In this document: positions 56,250-63,567 of the stretch, piece after piece | How the letters are laid out: the number at the start of each line of letters is the position of its first letter | How positions within the stretch are numbered: position 1 is the first letter of the stretch | Source: a bacterium | GTDB lineage: Bacteria > Electryoneota > Electryoneia > Electryoneales > Electryoneaceae | Assembly (NCBI GenBank): GCA_020444425.1 | Contig: JAHLLB010000014.1 | Coordinates: 1 to 64,000 of the forward strand | DNA length: 64,000 bases | Direction of reading: 5' to 3' | Translations under genes and position numbers: made by a program | The notes under the pieces: generated by a model | Databases searched by the model: none | The model's input: the letters and a program-made list of their open reading frames with translations, nothing else | What the model was told of the DNA's origin: nothing

Positions 56250-56729
56250 ATGGATCTCGATCGTATCCGCGACCTGATTGACGGCGGGTACCGTGACTGG
56301 TCGCTGAATGCCAACGAAGTCAGCGGGTGGGTCCGTCTCGGTGCACCCGTCCTGCTCTGGGTCGGATCGCTGCGCCGCAGCTTCCGGAATCTGCTGGGTG
56401 TGCTCGCGTTTGTCGCGGTGAGCCCATACGTCTTTTCACCAAGCAGCGAGGACCGGTGGATGAACCGCGCCATGCGGGGCGAACAGGTCTGGGCACTGCG
56501 CCGTCCGCATGATCTCGACCGGCTGCTCAACATCGGCGGCGGAGTTACGCTCGGATTCAGCCTGATCGTCGCCCTGTTCCGCAAGTTCTGGGTGTCGCTG
56601 CTGCTGCTGATCGTCAGCAACCTGCTCACCGCCTGGCACTTTGACCGGATGTCGTCATCGTTCGAGATGGAACGCGATTACGAAACGTTGCAGGATGAGG
56701 GCGAGGATATCGCGGTCGACGAAGACTGA
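56250..56729 (+). CDS. Membrane protein of unknown function
   Basis: The 159-residue protein has two hydrophobic regions, one at about 28-62 (LGAPVLLWVGSLRRSFRNLL, then GVLAFVAVSPYVF) and one at about 95-128 (GGVTLGFSLIVALFRKFWVS, then LLLLIVSNLLTAW), and ends in an acidic tail (ETLQDEGEDIAVDED). The start at 56250 has GGAGGAG six bases before it; an ATG at 56235 is earlier in frame. I do not recognise the family. A strong terminator follows 23 bp after the stop. Confidence 0.7.
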   Translation: MDLDRIRDLIDGGYRDWSLNANEVSGWVRLGAPVLLWVGSLRRSFRNLLGVLAFVAVSPYVFSPSSEDRWMNRAMRGEQVWALRRPHDLDRLLNIGGGVTLGFSLIVALFRKFWVSLLLLIVSNLLTAWHFDRMSSSFEMERDYETLQDEGEDIAVDED

Positions 56730-56752
56730 TTCTTCACACATCGATAAACTGT

Positions 56753-56784
56753 AAAGGCTGCCTGATCGCTCAGGCAGCCTTTTT
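56753..56784 (+). terminator. Rho-independent terminator after the membrane-protein gene
   Basis: AAAGGCTGCCTGA (56753-56765) pairs with TCAGGCAGCCTTT (56770-56782) around TCGC; TT follows. Confidence 0.9.
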
Positions 56785-56798
56785 ATGGTAAGGGACAG

Positions 56799-56828
56799 AA
56801 AAAACGGGCGGCAATTTCTTGCCGCCCG
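56799..56828 (-). terminator. Rho-independent terminator of the Fur-family gene
   Basis: CGGGCGGCAA (56805-56814) and TTGCCGCCCG (56819-56828) pair around TTTC; on the minus strand the stem is followed by TTTTTT. It faces the terminator of the convergent gene. Confidence 0.9.
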
Positions 56829-56840
56829 CTGGTCAGAAAC

Positions 56841-57281
56841 TTAGCCTTGCTGTTGGCATTTCCTGCAAATGCCTTTCAGTTCAACCCTCGGTTGCATCGG
56901 CAGGCCCAGGTCCGCCACTCCAGCCGGGAGCGGCAACTGGTCAAATTCCGGCCACTCCACATCGTACACTTCCTTGCATTTGACGCATACGAAGTGGTGA
57001 TGATCGTGATCGTGCACCTCGTACCGCGCGCGATCGTCGGACGTGTTCACACGGTCAATCAGACCATGCTGCTCGAGAGTCGCGAGGGTGCGGTAGACGG
57101 TGTCGAGAGAGACGGCGGGCAAATGCTCGCGCACGTCCTTATGAATCTGTTCGGCCGAGGGGTGCTCGTGGGACAACGCCAGCGTGCGGAAAATTTCCAC
57201 GCGCTGCGGTGTTACCTTCAACTTCCGTTCCCGGGCCATCTTGATGAACCGATCGGTGAGTTCCGTCTGCATGGCGCTCAT
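56841..57281 (-). CDS. Fur-family transcription regulator (PerR-like)
   Basis: The 146-residue regulator has the winged-helix domain KVTPQRVEIFRTLALSHEHPSAEQIHKD, VSLDTVYRTLATLEQHGLI, and the metal-binding segment RYEVHDHDHHHFVCVKCKEVYD with C-x-x-C and a final C-x-x-C (ICRKCQQQG). The H-D-H-D-H-H-H-F-x-C-x-x-C cluster is the usual PerR/Fur signature. The start at 57281 (MSAMQTEL) is chosen, with 57272 as an alternative. It would sense iron, zinc or peroxide. Bacterioferritin and the metal-uptake-like TonB gene in this window are possible targets, but no binding box was identified. Confidence 0.9.
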   Translation of the reverse strand: MSAMQTELTDRFIKMARERKLKVTPQRVEIFRTLALSHEHPSAEQIHKDVREHLPAVSLDTVYRTLATLEQHGLIDRVNTSDDRARYEVHDHDHHHFVCVKCKEVYDVEWPEFDQLPLPAGVADLGLPMQPRVELKGICRKCQQQG

Positions 57282-57453
57282 CCGTACTGTTGGTAATCGT
57301 AACAAAATCCACTTCTTAGAATAACGGTACCGACACCCCTGATGCAAGGGTGAATCAGAATAATTCCGATTTAGGGAACTTTCTGGCCCATTGCAACACG
57401 TAGAACTCCAAACGGGCTCCGGAGAAACGCCGCAGCCTGAAGCCGAGGAGAGG

Positions 57454-58029
57454 ATGAACCGTCACGTAGAGCTGCTCGAACAACAACGTGTGTTTGACGA
57501 CTTCTTCAAGATTGACTCCGTTCTGCTGCGGCACACCCGCTTCGACGGAAGCATGACGCCGGTGCTCAGCCGGTTGGTCTACCGGCGCAATGACGCGGTC
57601 GCAGCGCTGTTGCGTCACCGTGAACGCAACACCCTGATCCTCGTCGAACAATTTCGTCCGCCGGTGTACCTCAAGGGCGATGAAGGCTGGATCACCGAAC
57701 TGCCGGCCGGTCTGATGGATGTGGACGGCGAGGAGCCCCTCGAAACAATGCACCGTGAACTGCTCGAGGAAACCGGCTACCGTGCGCCCGAACTCGAGCA
57801 CATACTGACCTACTACACCACGCCAGGCGGGGCGACGGAACGCATGTGGCTCTACTACGGCGAGGTGACGGACGAGGATCGTATCGAGGAAGGCGGCGGG
57901 GTGGACGCTGGCGAAGACCTGCGAGTGATCGAAATGACACGCGAAGAGCTGGCGGCCGGGATTTACGACGGGACCATTGTCGACGCCAAGACCATCATCG
58001 CGGTGCAGTGGTACCTCGCGCATAAATAG
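57454..58029 (+). CDS. Nudix hydrolase (ADP-ribose pyrophosphatase-like)
   Basis: The 191-residue protein has the Nudix box GLMDVDGEEPLETMHRELLE then ETGY, with R-E-x-L-E-E-x-x-G conserved. The stretch between the first G and the following E is one residue longer than the usual G-x5-E. The sequence FRPPVYLKG (anion-binding) and AGLMDV are typical of ADP-ribose/NDP-sugar pyrophosphatases. GGAGAGG precedes the ATG at 57454; an upstream in-frame ATG at 57391 adds an unlikely tail. Its stop is followed at once by a heptamer-repeat tract. Confidence 0.9.
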   Translation: MNRHVELLEQQRVFDDFFKIDSVLLRHTRFDGSMTPVLSRLVYRRNDAVAALLRHRERNTLILVEQFRPPVYLKGDEGWITELPAGLMDVDGEEPLETMHRELLEETGYRAPELEHILTYYTTPGGATERMWLYYGEVTDEDRIEEGGGVDAGEDLRVIEMTREELAAGIYDGTIVDAKTIIAVQWYLAHK

Positions 58030-58092
58030 CGGACGTCGGGCTCGGGGCTCCGGGCTTCGGGCTCCGGACTGCGGACTACGGACTGCGGACTG
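58030..58092. repeat. Heptamer-period repeat tract, 9 units
   Basis: CGGACGT, CGGGCTC, GGGGCTC, CGGGCTT, CGGGCTC, CGGACTG, CGGACTA, CGGACTG and CGGACTG follow one another with an exact 7-base step. The tract begins directly after the Nudix stop codon. Confidence 0.92.
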
Positions 58093-58113
58093 CAGGCAAC
58101 CGCACCGTCGCCG

Positions 58114-58138
58114 TGCCCTCGGACTTCAGTCCGGGATA
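58114..58138. repeat. Palindrome of the CGGACTTCAGTCCG type, copy 3
   Basis: CTCGGACT and AGTCCGGG are complementary around TC. Same family as the elements at 21994 and 45427. Confidence 0.75.
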
Positions 58139-58168
58139 GTCGATCGGTCACAGGACAACAGCAACCAC

Positions 58169-58192
58169 GTCCTCGGGCTTCAGCCCGGGGCA
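58169..58192. repeat. Palindrome of the CGGGCTTCAGCCCG type, copy 4
   Basis: CTCGGGCT and AGCCCGGG form the arms around TC. Copies 3 and 4 are 55 bp apart. Confidence 0.8.
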
Positions 58193-58435
58193 TCCTAAGC
58201 TATCATCCCAGAGATGAATGTCCGCAGCATGTTCATCCCGGGTTGATGAGTATCAGGCCGCTGACACCTGTTCCCGCTCCGTAAGCCGTCGAACGTTGAT
58301 CCACCGGCGCGGAGACACTACCATAGTCCCGTGTCCGGGCAACATGGATTACCGGACACCGCAAGCTCTCACCGGTTCCGATATTCGCTGTCCAACAAGG
58401 CGACGGCGACGCACGAACCACAACAACCCAACCTG

Positions 58436-59575
58436 ATGAACGAGCTGGTACAGCAAGCGATCGAGTTGCGGCATGAGCTGCACCGTCACCCGGAGCCCTC
58501 ACACGGCGAGTCCGGCACCGCCGAACGCATCCTGACCTGGCTGCGCGCGACTCAGCCGGACGACCTGCTGATTGGGCTGGGCGGGCACGGCATCGCGGCG
58601 GTGTATCGTGGTCAGGAGGATGGGCCACGCGTGCTCATACGCAGCGACATGGACGCGTTGCCGATCCACGAGAACACAAGCCTCGACTACAAATCCACCC
58701 GTGCGGGCGTGTCGCACAAGTGCGGCCATGACGGCCACATGGCGATGCTGTCGGCGCTGGCGTCACGGTTGGCCGGGCAACGTCCCGCTCGCGGTGAAGC
58801 GGTGCTGTTGTACCAACCCGCCGAGGAAACCGGCGAGGGTGCGGCGAAGGTGATCGACGACCCGCAATTCTCCCGGATTGACCCTGACCAGGCGTACGCA
58901 TTGCACAACCTGCCCGGCTTTGAACGGGGCGCGATCATCCTGCGTGAGGGTGGATTTGCGTCAGCGTCGGTGGGGTTGCGGATTGACCTGCACGGTGCCA
59001 CCTCCCACGCCGCCGAGCCGGAGCATGGCACCAGCCCGGCGCTGGCGGTGGCTGCCCTGATCAACGCGCTCAGCGCCGCTCCGCAGTATCACACCTCGCT
59101 GGGTGAAGCGGCGAAGGTCACCATCATCCACACGAAACTCGGCGAAGTTGCGTTTGGCACCTCTCCTGGTGAAGCGGTGGTGATGGCAACACTGCGTGCT
59201 CATCGTACCGAGACACTGCAGGCGTTGCAGGATCAGTGCGCGACACTGGCGGCGAATATCGCGGCAGCGTACGGTTTGCAGCAGGAAGTCGAGTGGGTTG
59301 AACCGTTCCCGGCGACCGTCAACCACGCCGACACAACCGCCGTGGTTCGGAACAGCGCATCAGCTCTTGGCCTGACCCTGGTCGAACCGAAACTGCCGTT
59401 CCCATGGTCGGAGGATTTCGGCCACTTCGGCGAACGTTGCCCCGCGACCCTGTTCGGCCTCGGCTCGGGTGTCGAGCATCCGGCACTGCATCACCCCGAT
59501 TACGATTTCCCTGACGATATCCTCGTGCATGGCGTCAACATGTTTGACCAGATCATCCGGAAGGTACTCGGCTAA
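58436..59575 (+). CDS. M20-family amidohydrolase (N-acyl-amino-acid hydrolase)
   Basis: The 379-residue zinc peptidase has the M20D motifs ELRHELHRHPEPSHGES, SDMDALPIHE, HKCGHDGHMAMLSALAS and LYQPAEETGEGAAKVI, including the catalytic Asp after SDMDA and Glu-Glu of the metal site. The small dimerisation domain follows (residues about 185-300). It hydrolyses N-acyl amino acids or hippurate. The start at 58436 has no good ribosome-binding site; the frame is open further upstream. The alanine racemase start codon comes immediately after its stop (TAAATG), so both are in one transcript. Confidence 0.9.
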   Translation: MNELVQQAIELRHELHRHPEPSHGESGTAERILTWLRATQPDDLLIGLGGHGIAAVYRGQEDGPRVLIRSDMDALPIHENTSLDYKSTRAGVSHKCGHDGHMAMLSALASRLAGQRPARGEAVLLYQPAEETGEGAAKVIDDPQFSRIDPDQAYALHNLPGFERGAIILREGGFASASVGLRIDLHGATSHAAEPEHGTSPALAVAALINALSAAPQYHTSLGEAAKVTIIHTKLGEVAFGTSPGEAVVMATLRAHRTETLQALQDQCATLAANIAAAYGLQQEVEWVEPFPATVNHADTTAVVRNSASALGLTLVEPKLPFPWSEDFGHFGERCPATLFGLGSGVEHPALHHPDYDFPDDILVHGVNMFDQIIRKVLG

Positions 59576-60742
59576 ATGTTTCACACGTCCATCATTGAAC
59601 TCAGCGAACGCGCACTGCGGACCAACCTCGAATTCCTGCGGGATCGAATCGGCCCGAAGACCATCTTCAGCTCGGTGGTGAAAGGGAATGCGTACGGGCA
59701 CGGCATCAACAATTTCATCCCCAAAGCCCAGGAATGCGGCGTTGACCATTTCTCCGTGTTCAGTGCCGGGGAAGCGCTGGCGGTGCTTGAAGCGCGAACC
59801 GAACCATGTGAAATCATGATCATGGGCTACATCGACGAGGCCGAGCTCGAGTGGGCGGTGGAAAATGAGATCGCGTTCTACGTGTTCGACCTGGAACGGC
59901 TACACGCGACAAACCGCGCCGCGGCACATGTCGGCAAAAAAGCCAAGGTGCATCTCGAGTTGGAAACCGGCATGAACCGCACCGGCCTGCCGGAAGATCA
60001 ACTCAGCGACGTCGCGGATCTCATTCTCAACAACGGCAACACGATCAGCGTGGATGGTGTCTGTACTCATTTCGCCGGCGCGGAATCAACGGCAAACTAC
60101 TGGCGGATACAGAAACAGCTGAAGAACTACCGCCGCATGACAGGCAAGCTGAAAAGACTCGGAATCAAGACGTTCGCGAAACACATTGCCAGCTCCGCCG
60201 CGACTTTCGCCTATCCGAAAACGATCCAGGACATGGTCCGTGTCGGGATCGCCCAGTATGGCTACTGGCCGAGCCAGGAAACCCTGATGCACTACTTCCT
60301 CGAGTCCGGCATCGAGGATGTGGAAGACTATGTCGACCCGCTGAAACGGGTGATCCGCTGGAAGAGCCGCGTGATGAGCGTGAAAACGGTCAAGCCCGGT
60401 GAATACATCGGCTACGGGATTTCCTTCCTTACCACCCGCAGCACTCACATTGCCACGATCCCGATCGGCTACTGGCACGGTTTCGCGCGCAGCCTCAGCA
60501 ACCTCGGCAGCGTACTGGTACGCGGGCAACGGGTGCCGGTGATCGGCACGGTCAACATGAACATGATACTCGTGGATACCACCGACATCGGGCAGGTGCA
60601 AACCGGGGACGAAGTCGTCATCATCGGCAAGCAGGGCGAACAGGAAATCAGCCTCGGCACTTTCTCCGATCTCGGTCAGTACCTCAACTACGAAGTGCTG
60701 GTCCGGTTACCCGCCGAGATTCCACGCACCTGGGTGGCGTAA
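59576..60742 (+). CDS. alr: Alanine racemase
   Basis: The 388-residue PLP enzyme makes D-alanine for peptidoglycan. The PLP lysine is K36 in SSVVKGNAYGHG. The second catalytic residue, Tyr, lies in the IGYGISFLTTRS segment of the C-terminal beta domain, and IATIPIGYWHGFARS corresponds to the usual IPIGYADG region, with W-H in place of A-D. The R-x-G-I-A-x-Y-G motif (MVRVGIAQYGYWP) is present. It directly follows the M20 gene. The ending is followed by a heptamer tract and repeats. Confidence 0.93.
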   Translation: MFHTSIIELSERALRTNLEFLRDRIGPKTIFSSVVKGNAYGHGINNFIPKAQECGVDHFSVFSAGEALAVLEARTEPCEIMIMGYIDEAELEWAVENEIAFYVFDLERLHATNRAAAHVGKKAKVHLELETGMNRTGLPEDQLSDVADLILNNGNTISVDGVCTHFAGAESTANYWRIQKQLKNYRRMTGKLKRLGIKTFAKHIASSAATFAYPKTIQDMVRVGIAQYGYWPSQETLMHYFLESGIEDVEDYVDPLKRVIRWKSRVMSVKTVKPGEYIGYGISFLTTRSTHIATIPIGYWHGFARSLSNLGSVLVRGQRVPVIGTVNMNMILVDTTDIGQVQTGDEVVIIGKQGEQEISLGTFSDLGQYLNYEVLVRLPAEIPRTWVA

Positions 60743-60746
60743 GACC

Positions 60747-60781
60747 GTCGCGCGTCCGTCGTCTCTTGTCCTTTGTCTCTA
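60747..60781. repeat. Heptamer-period repeat tract (GTCNNNN), 5 units
   Basis: GTCGCGC, GTCCGTC, GTCTCTT, GTCCTTT and GTCTCTA follow directly, 5 bp after the alr stop codon. Confidence 0.85.
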
Positions 60782-60793
60782 AGACAATACATC

Positions 60794-60821
60794 GGGGACA
60801 CTTTGTCCCCAAAGTGTCCCC
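60794..60821. repeat. REP-like palindrome, copy 8 (GTCCCC-loop type)
   Basis: GGGGACACTTT and AAAGTGTCCCC surround GTCCCC; ATC/GAT extend it. It lies 13 bp after the heptamer tract. Confidence 0.95.
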
Positions 60822-60835
60822 GATTGGTATACACT

Positions 60836-60881
60836 GGTGCCCGTGATAATCCGTCACATCCGTTCGTGACTGTTATCGCGG
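60836..60881. repeat. GGTGCCCGTGAT...CCGTCACATCCG element, copy 2
   Basis: GGTGCCCGTGAT, then CCGTCACATCCGTTCGTGAC, then ATCGCGG match the 45532 element with few changes. The centre CCGTCAC/GTGAC is an inverted repeat. Confidence 0.85.
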
Positions 60882-60894
60882 ACCAGCAACCACG

Positions 60895-61037
60895 GATCAT
60901 CCCTGCTGGCGGAGCCATCAGGGGCACATCAGCAGCTGAAACTGGGAGTGATACCCAAAAGCATGTGCCCGTGTCCGCTTGCGGACGCGGATTCGCTGAG
61001 GTTGGACGATCCCTTCTGGCGGAGCCATCAGGGGCAC
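60895..61037. repeat. Composite palindromic element B-A-B, copy 1
   Basis: B (GATCATCCCTGCTGGCGGAG then CCATCAGGGGCAC) at 60895-60927, A (GTGCCCGTGTCCGCTTGCGG then ACGCGGATT) at 60965-60993, and B again (CGATCCCTTCTGGCGGAGCC then ATCAGGGGCAC) at 61008-61037. It is the reverse complement of the repeat inside folK. It ends 6 bp before the stop of the convergent Fe-S gene. Confidence 0.9.
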
Positions 61038-61042
61038 AGGCT

Positions 61043-61849
61043 TTACGCCGCGCCATGTTGTGTCACTGGCCCGTACGACTCATCCGCCAGAATCTCACCC
61101 CGGATCGACACCTGGATCGCACGCAACGGGATGTTCACATTCGCCCCTTTCCACGCCTGCACGGCCAGGTTGACAATCCCGCCGCAACACGGCACCTCCA
61201 TGTGCAGCACGGTCAGAGATCGAACATCACGCTGCAGCATCGCGGTCAGTTTGTCGAGGTACGGCGCGACGTTGTCCAGCTTCGGGCAACCGATCGCCAC
61301 GATCCGGTCCTTGAGATAGTCCTGGTGAAAGTTTGGCAACGCGAACGGGACACAGTCCGCGCACAACAGCAGGTCGCTACCCGGAAGGAACGGAGCCATC
61401 GGGTTGAGCAGATGCAGCTGCACAGGCCAGCTGCTGAGCTGGCTGTCTTGACGGACAAGCTGTGGTTCGGGATCCTGGACCGTGGGTGGGGAAGATGGCG
61501 ATTTCAAATTGCGCGCCATCGAGCCCGGGCACATTGGCGCCGGACCAAACACATGGGGGGAACCTTGTGCTTTACGCCGTATAGCCGACTGTCCAAGCGC
61601 CAATGAGCCCGAGCGATGATTCGCTTCGACGGCTGCTTCATTGTACTCATCCGCCTCACGCTCCACCATCCGGATTGCGTCCTGAGGACAGTGGCCGAGG
61701 CAGGCACCGAATCCATCGCACAACACGTCGCTGACCAGCTTCGCCTTGCCGTCAACGATCTTCAACGCGCCTTCAACACAATTCGGGATGCAATCGCCGC
61801 AGCCATTGCACAATGCTTCATCGATTTCGACGATGGTTCGGACGTCCAT
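61043..61849 (-). CDS. Ferredoxin-type iron-sulfur protein with C-terminal cysteine domain
   Basis: The 268-residue protein has an N-terminal 2[4Fe-4S]-like domain: CNGCGDCIPNC is complete, but the second motif, CDGFGACLGHCP, has Phe in place of the second Cys. The C-terminal half (MAPFLPGSDLLLCADCVPFA, IVAIGCPKLDN, HMEVPCCGGIV) carries more cysteines, as in the family of anaerobe-type ferredoxin proteins seen with membrane Fe-S partners. It would move electrons in the cytoplasm. I chose the ATG at 61849 (MDVRTIVEI). It follows the 4Fe-4S membrane gene by 37 bp on the same strand, so the two are probably one operon and one redox module. Confidence 0.82.
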   Translation of the reverse strand: MDVRTIVEIDEALCNGCGDCIPNCVEGALKIVDGKAKLVSDVLCDGFGACLGHCPQDAIRMVEREADEYNEAAVEANHRSGSLALGQSAIRRKAQGSPHVFGPAPMCPGSMARNLKSPSSPPTVQDPEPQLVRQDSQLSSWPVQLHLLNPMAPFLPGSDLLLCADCVPFALPNFHQDYLKDRIVAIGCPKLDNVAPYLDKLTAMLQRDVRSLTVLHMEVPCCGGIVNLAVQAWKGANVNIPLRAIQVSIRGEILADESYGPVTQHGAA

Positions 61850-61886
61850 TGTACGATCCTCTGTGTACCGAGTTCCAGTGGTTTCT

Positions 61887-63125
61887 CTAGCGGCCAGGGT
61901 GGCCATACTCCTCGGACTCCATCCGCGCGACATGGAACCGGATTTCGTCATCGCTGATGTTGTTCTGCCAGACTCCGAAGAGGCGCGCGGATCCTGTCGC
62001 CGCCACCAGTGCGATCACAATCGCGATGGCAATGGTGCGGGGTTTGAGGCTGCGCTTCTTCGTACCAAACATCAGCGCTCCCGGCGCGGGGCAACTGGAG
62101 ACACAGTCATGGCAGCCGATGCACTCGACCTTGGTGATCGTGTCACGCGTGCTGACAATCAGTTTCGCCGGGCACGCCTTGTCGCAGAGCTTGCAGTCGA
62201 TGCACTTGCTGTCGTCACGTCGTACCTTGACCGGGCTGAACCAGCCAACCAATCCCATCAGCGCGCCGTACGGGCACATGTACCGGCACCAGAATCCGTT
62301 GATCACCACTGATCCAGCCGCCAGGACCAGAATCACAATCCCGCCAACCCGCGACAGGTCACGGAAAAACTCCAGCATCTTGATGTCGGAAACCTTGTTG
62401 TACGGGCTGGTGATGAACGCGTTCAACCCTTCCGCGCCCATCCCGATGATCGCCCAGACAAAAAAGCCGAGGATGAAATACTTCAGCCCGCGCAGGATGA
62501 AATCCAGCCACGGCCACGGCTTCACATTCTTCCCGAAAACCCAGCGGCCAACACGCGCCAGAGTTTCCGAGACCAACCCGACCGGACAAATCCAGCCGCA
62601 GAAGGATTTGCGGAACACCACCGCCAGCGCAACGAACAGCAGGAAGAGGATCGTCGCGGCGGGGTGGATCGTGTTCAAGCTGCCCTGGTAGATCCAGTCA
62701 AGCGCACCCATCAGGCCGCTGATCGGGAGGAAACCCTCGACTCCCGGGGGACGTGTCGGCAACGGTCCGGCTGTGGTCGTGTACGCCGCGTCAACAAACT
62801 GAATGAACTGCCAGCCGAGCACGATGCAGAGCACCGTGAAAAATCCCTGCGACAGGAACCGCCAACCGCTGGTGCGGATCTTCCCCTGCTGCAACGCGAA
62901 GTGCTTCCGGTTCCACCTGAACTTGCGCGGGTCGGACGACATCGGCTTCGTCAACCGTTTCACGCGGGCTGGCGCGGTGTTCGGATGGGTATTTCCGCGA
63001 GGCGAATACGTTCCTTCCATGCCTGAAGCTTCCATCGTCGGAACTGCGGATCCATTGATGCCATTTCGTGGCATCGTGGCGGTCAATTCAGTCGTGTCGT
63101 CTTCGGGTGTGCGGTAGATGATCAT
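61887..63125 (-). CDS. Membrane-bound 4Fe-4S protein (NapH/CcoG-like)
   Basis: The 412-residue protein has a disordered N-terminus, about five membrane helices, and cysteine motifs C-G-W-I-C-P (FCGWICPVG) and C-R-Y-M-C-P between helices, followed by a cytoplasmic ferredoxin domain with CIDCKLCDKAC and CIGCHDCVSSC. This is the NapH/NosR/RdxA-type electron-transfer family. It may pass electrons from quinol to the ferredoxin gene downstream or serve metal-centre maintenance. The start is unclear: 63125, 63074 and 62942 are all in-frame ATGs with no strong ribosome-binding site. I give 63125. Confidence 0.82.
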   Translation of the reverse strand: MIIYRTPEDDTTELTATMPRNGINGSAVPTMEASGMEGTYSPRGNTHPNTAPARVKRLTKPMSSDPRKFRWNRKHFALQQGKIRTSGWRFLSQGFFTVLCIVLGWQFIQFVDAAYTTTAGPLPTRPPGVEGFLPISGLMGALDWIYQGSLNTIHPAATILFLLFVALAVVFRKSFCGWICPVGLVSETLARVGRWVFGKNVKPWPWLDFILRGLKYFILGFFVWAIIGMGAEGLNAFITSPYNKVSDIKMLEFFRDLSRVGGIVILVLAAGSVVINGFWCRYMCPYGALMGLVGWFSPVKVRRDDSKCIDCKLCDKACPAKLIVSTRDTITKVECIGCHDCVSSCPAPGALMFGTKKRSLKPRTIAIAIVIALVAATGSARLFGVWQNNISDDEIRFHVARMESEEYGHPGR

Positions 63126-63235
63126 CGCGGCGCTCTTCGTGCCAGGGTTCACAAGCAACGTCCCATGTTGCTTCCGCACTTAGAGTAGTCACACCACGCG
63201 ATTCGGTTCTTTGCACAGATCAAAGGGCCTTTACA

Positions 63236-63312
63236 GTCTCTCGTCTCTGGTCCCTCGTCTCTCGCAACACACAACACACAACACAAAACACAAAACACAA
63301 AACACAAAACAC
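63236..63312. repeat. Heptamer-period repeat tract, 11 units
   Basis: GTCTCTC, GTCTCTG, GTCCCTC, GTCTCTC, GCAACAC, ACAACAC twice, and AAAACAC four times. The 7-base phase continues through a complete change of unit sequence. The REP-like palindrome begins 5 bp later. Confidence 0.95.
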
Positions 63313-63317
63313 AAACC

Positions 63318-63345
63318 GGGGACACTTTGTCCCCAAAGTGTCCCC
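63318..63345. repeat. REP-like palindrome, copy 9 (GTCCCC-loop type)
   Basis: GGGGACACTTT and AAAGTGTCCCC surround GTCCCC; AAACC/GGTTT extend the arms to 63313-63350. Confidence 0.95.
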
Positions 63346-63356
63346 GGTTTGAAATT

Positions 63357-63495
63357 CCATCAGGGGCTCATCAGCCGTTGAATTGGCAGCGATGCCAAGC
63401 AGAACGTGCCCGTGTCCGCTTGCGGACGCGGATGATCCACAGCCAGCCACCCGACCTCTGACCATCCCTGCTGGCGGAGCCATCAGGGGCACGTG
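63357..63495. repeat. Composite palindromic element B-A-B, copy 2
   Basis: A partial B (CCATCAGGGGCTC, 63357-63369), then A (ACGTGCCCGTGTCCGCTTGC then GGACGCGGATGATC, about 63404-63437), then B (CATCCCTGCTGGCGGAGCC then ATCAGGGGCACGTG, about 63463-63495). Even the spacer between B and A is related to that of copy 1. Confidence 0.9.
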
Positions 63496-63567
63496 TGCGA
63501 CCGTCGAAGACCTTGGCCCACCGTCCCCAGTCGTGCTTATCTTCCGCGAACGAACGAAAGACGGACC

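Larger units (their letters stand above)
58093..58435. other. Intergenic region with palindromes between the Nudix and M20 genes
   Basis: After the heptamer tract the region holds two CC(C/G)GG palindromes and then about 240 bp of ordinary-looking DNA that must contain the M20 gene promoter. No gene supported. Confidence 0.6.
60743..61042. other. Intergenic repeat island (300 bp)
   Basis: The whole stretch between alr and the convergent Fe-S gene is filled by repeats: a heptamer tract, a REP-like palindrome, a CCGTCAC element and a composite B-A-B element. Each is listed separately. Confidence 0.85.
63126..63567. other. Intergenic region with heptamer tract, palindrome and composite repeat
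   Basis: No gene supported. Elements: heptamer tract 63236-63312, REP-like palindrome 63318, and a B-A-B composite element 63357-63495. The last 70 bp should hold the antiporter promoter. Confidence 0.8.
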
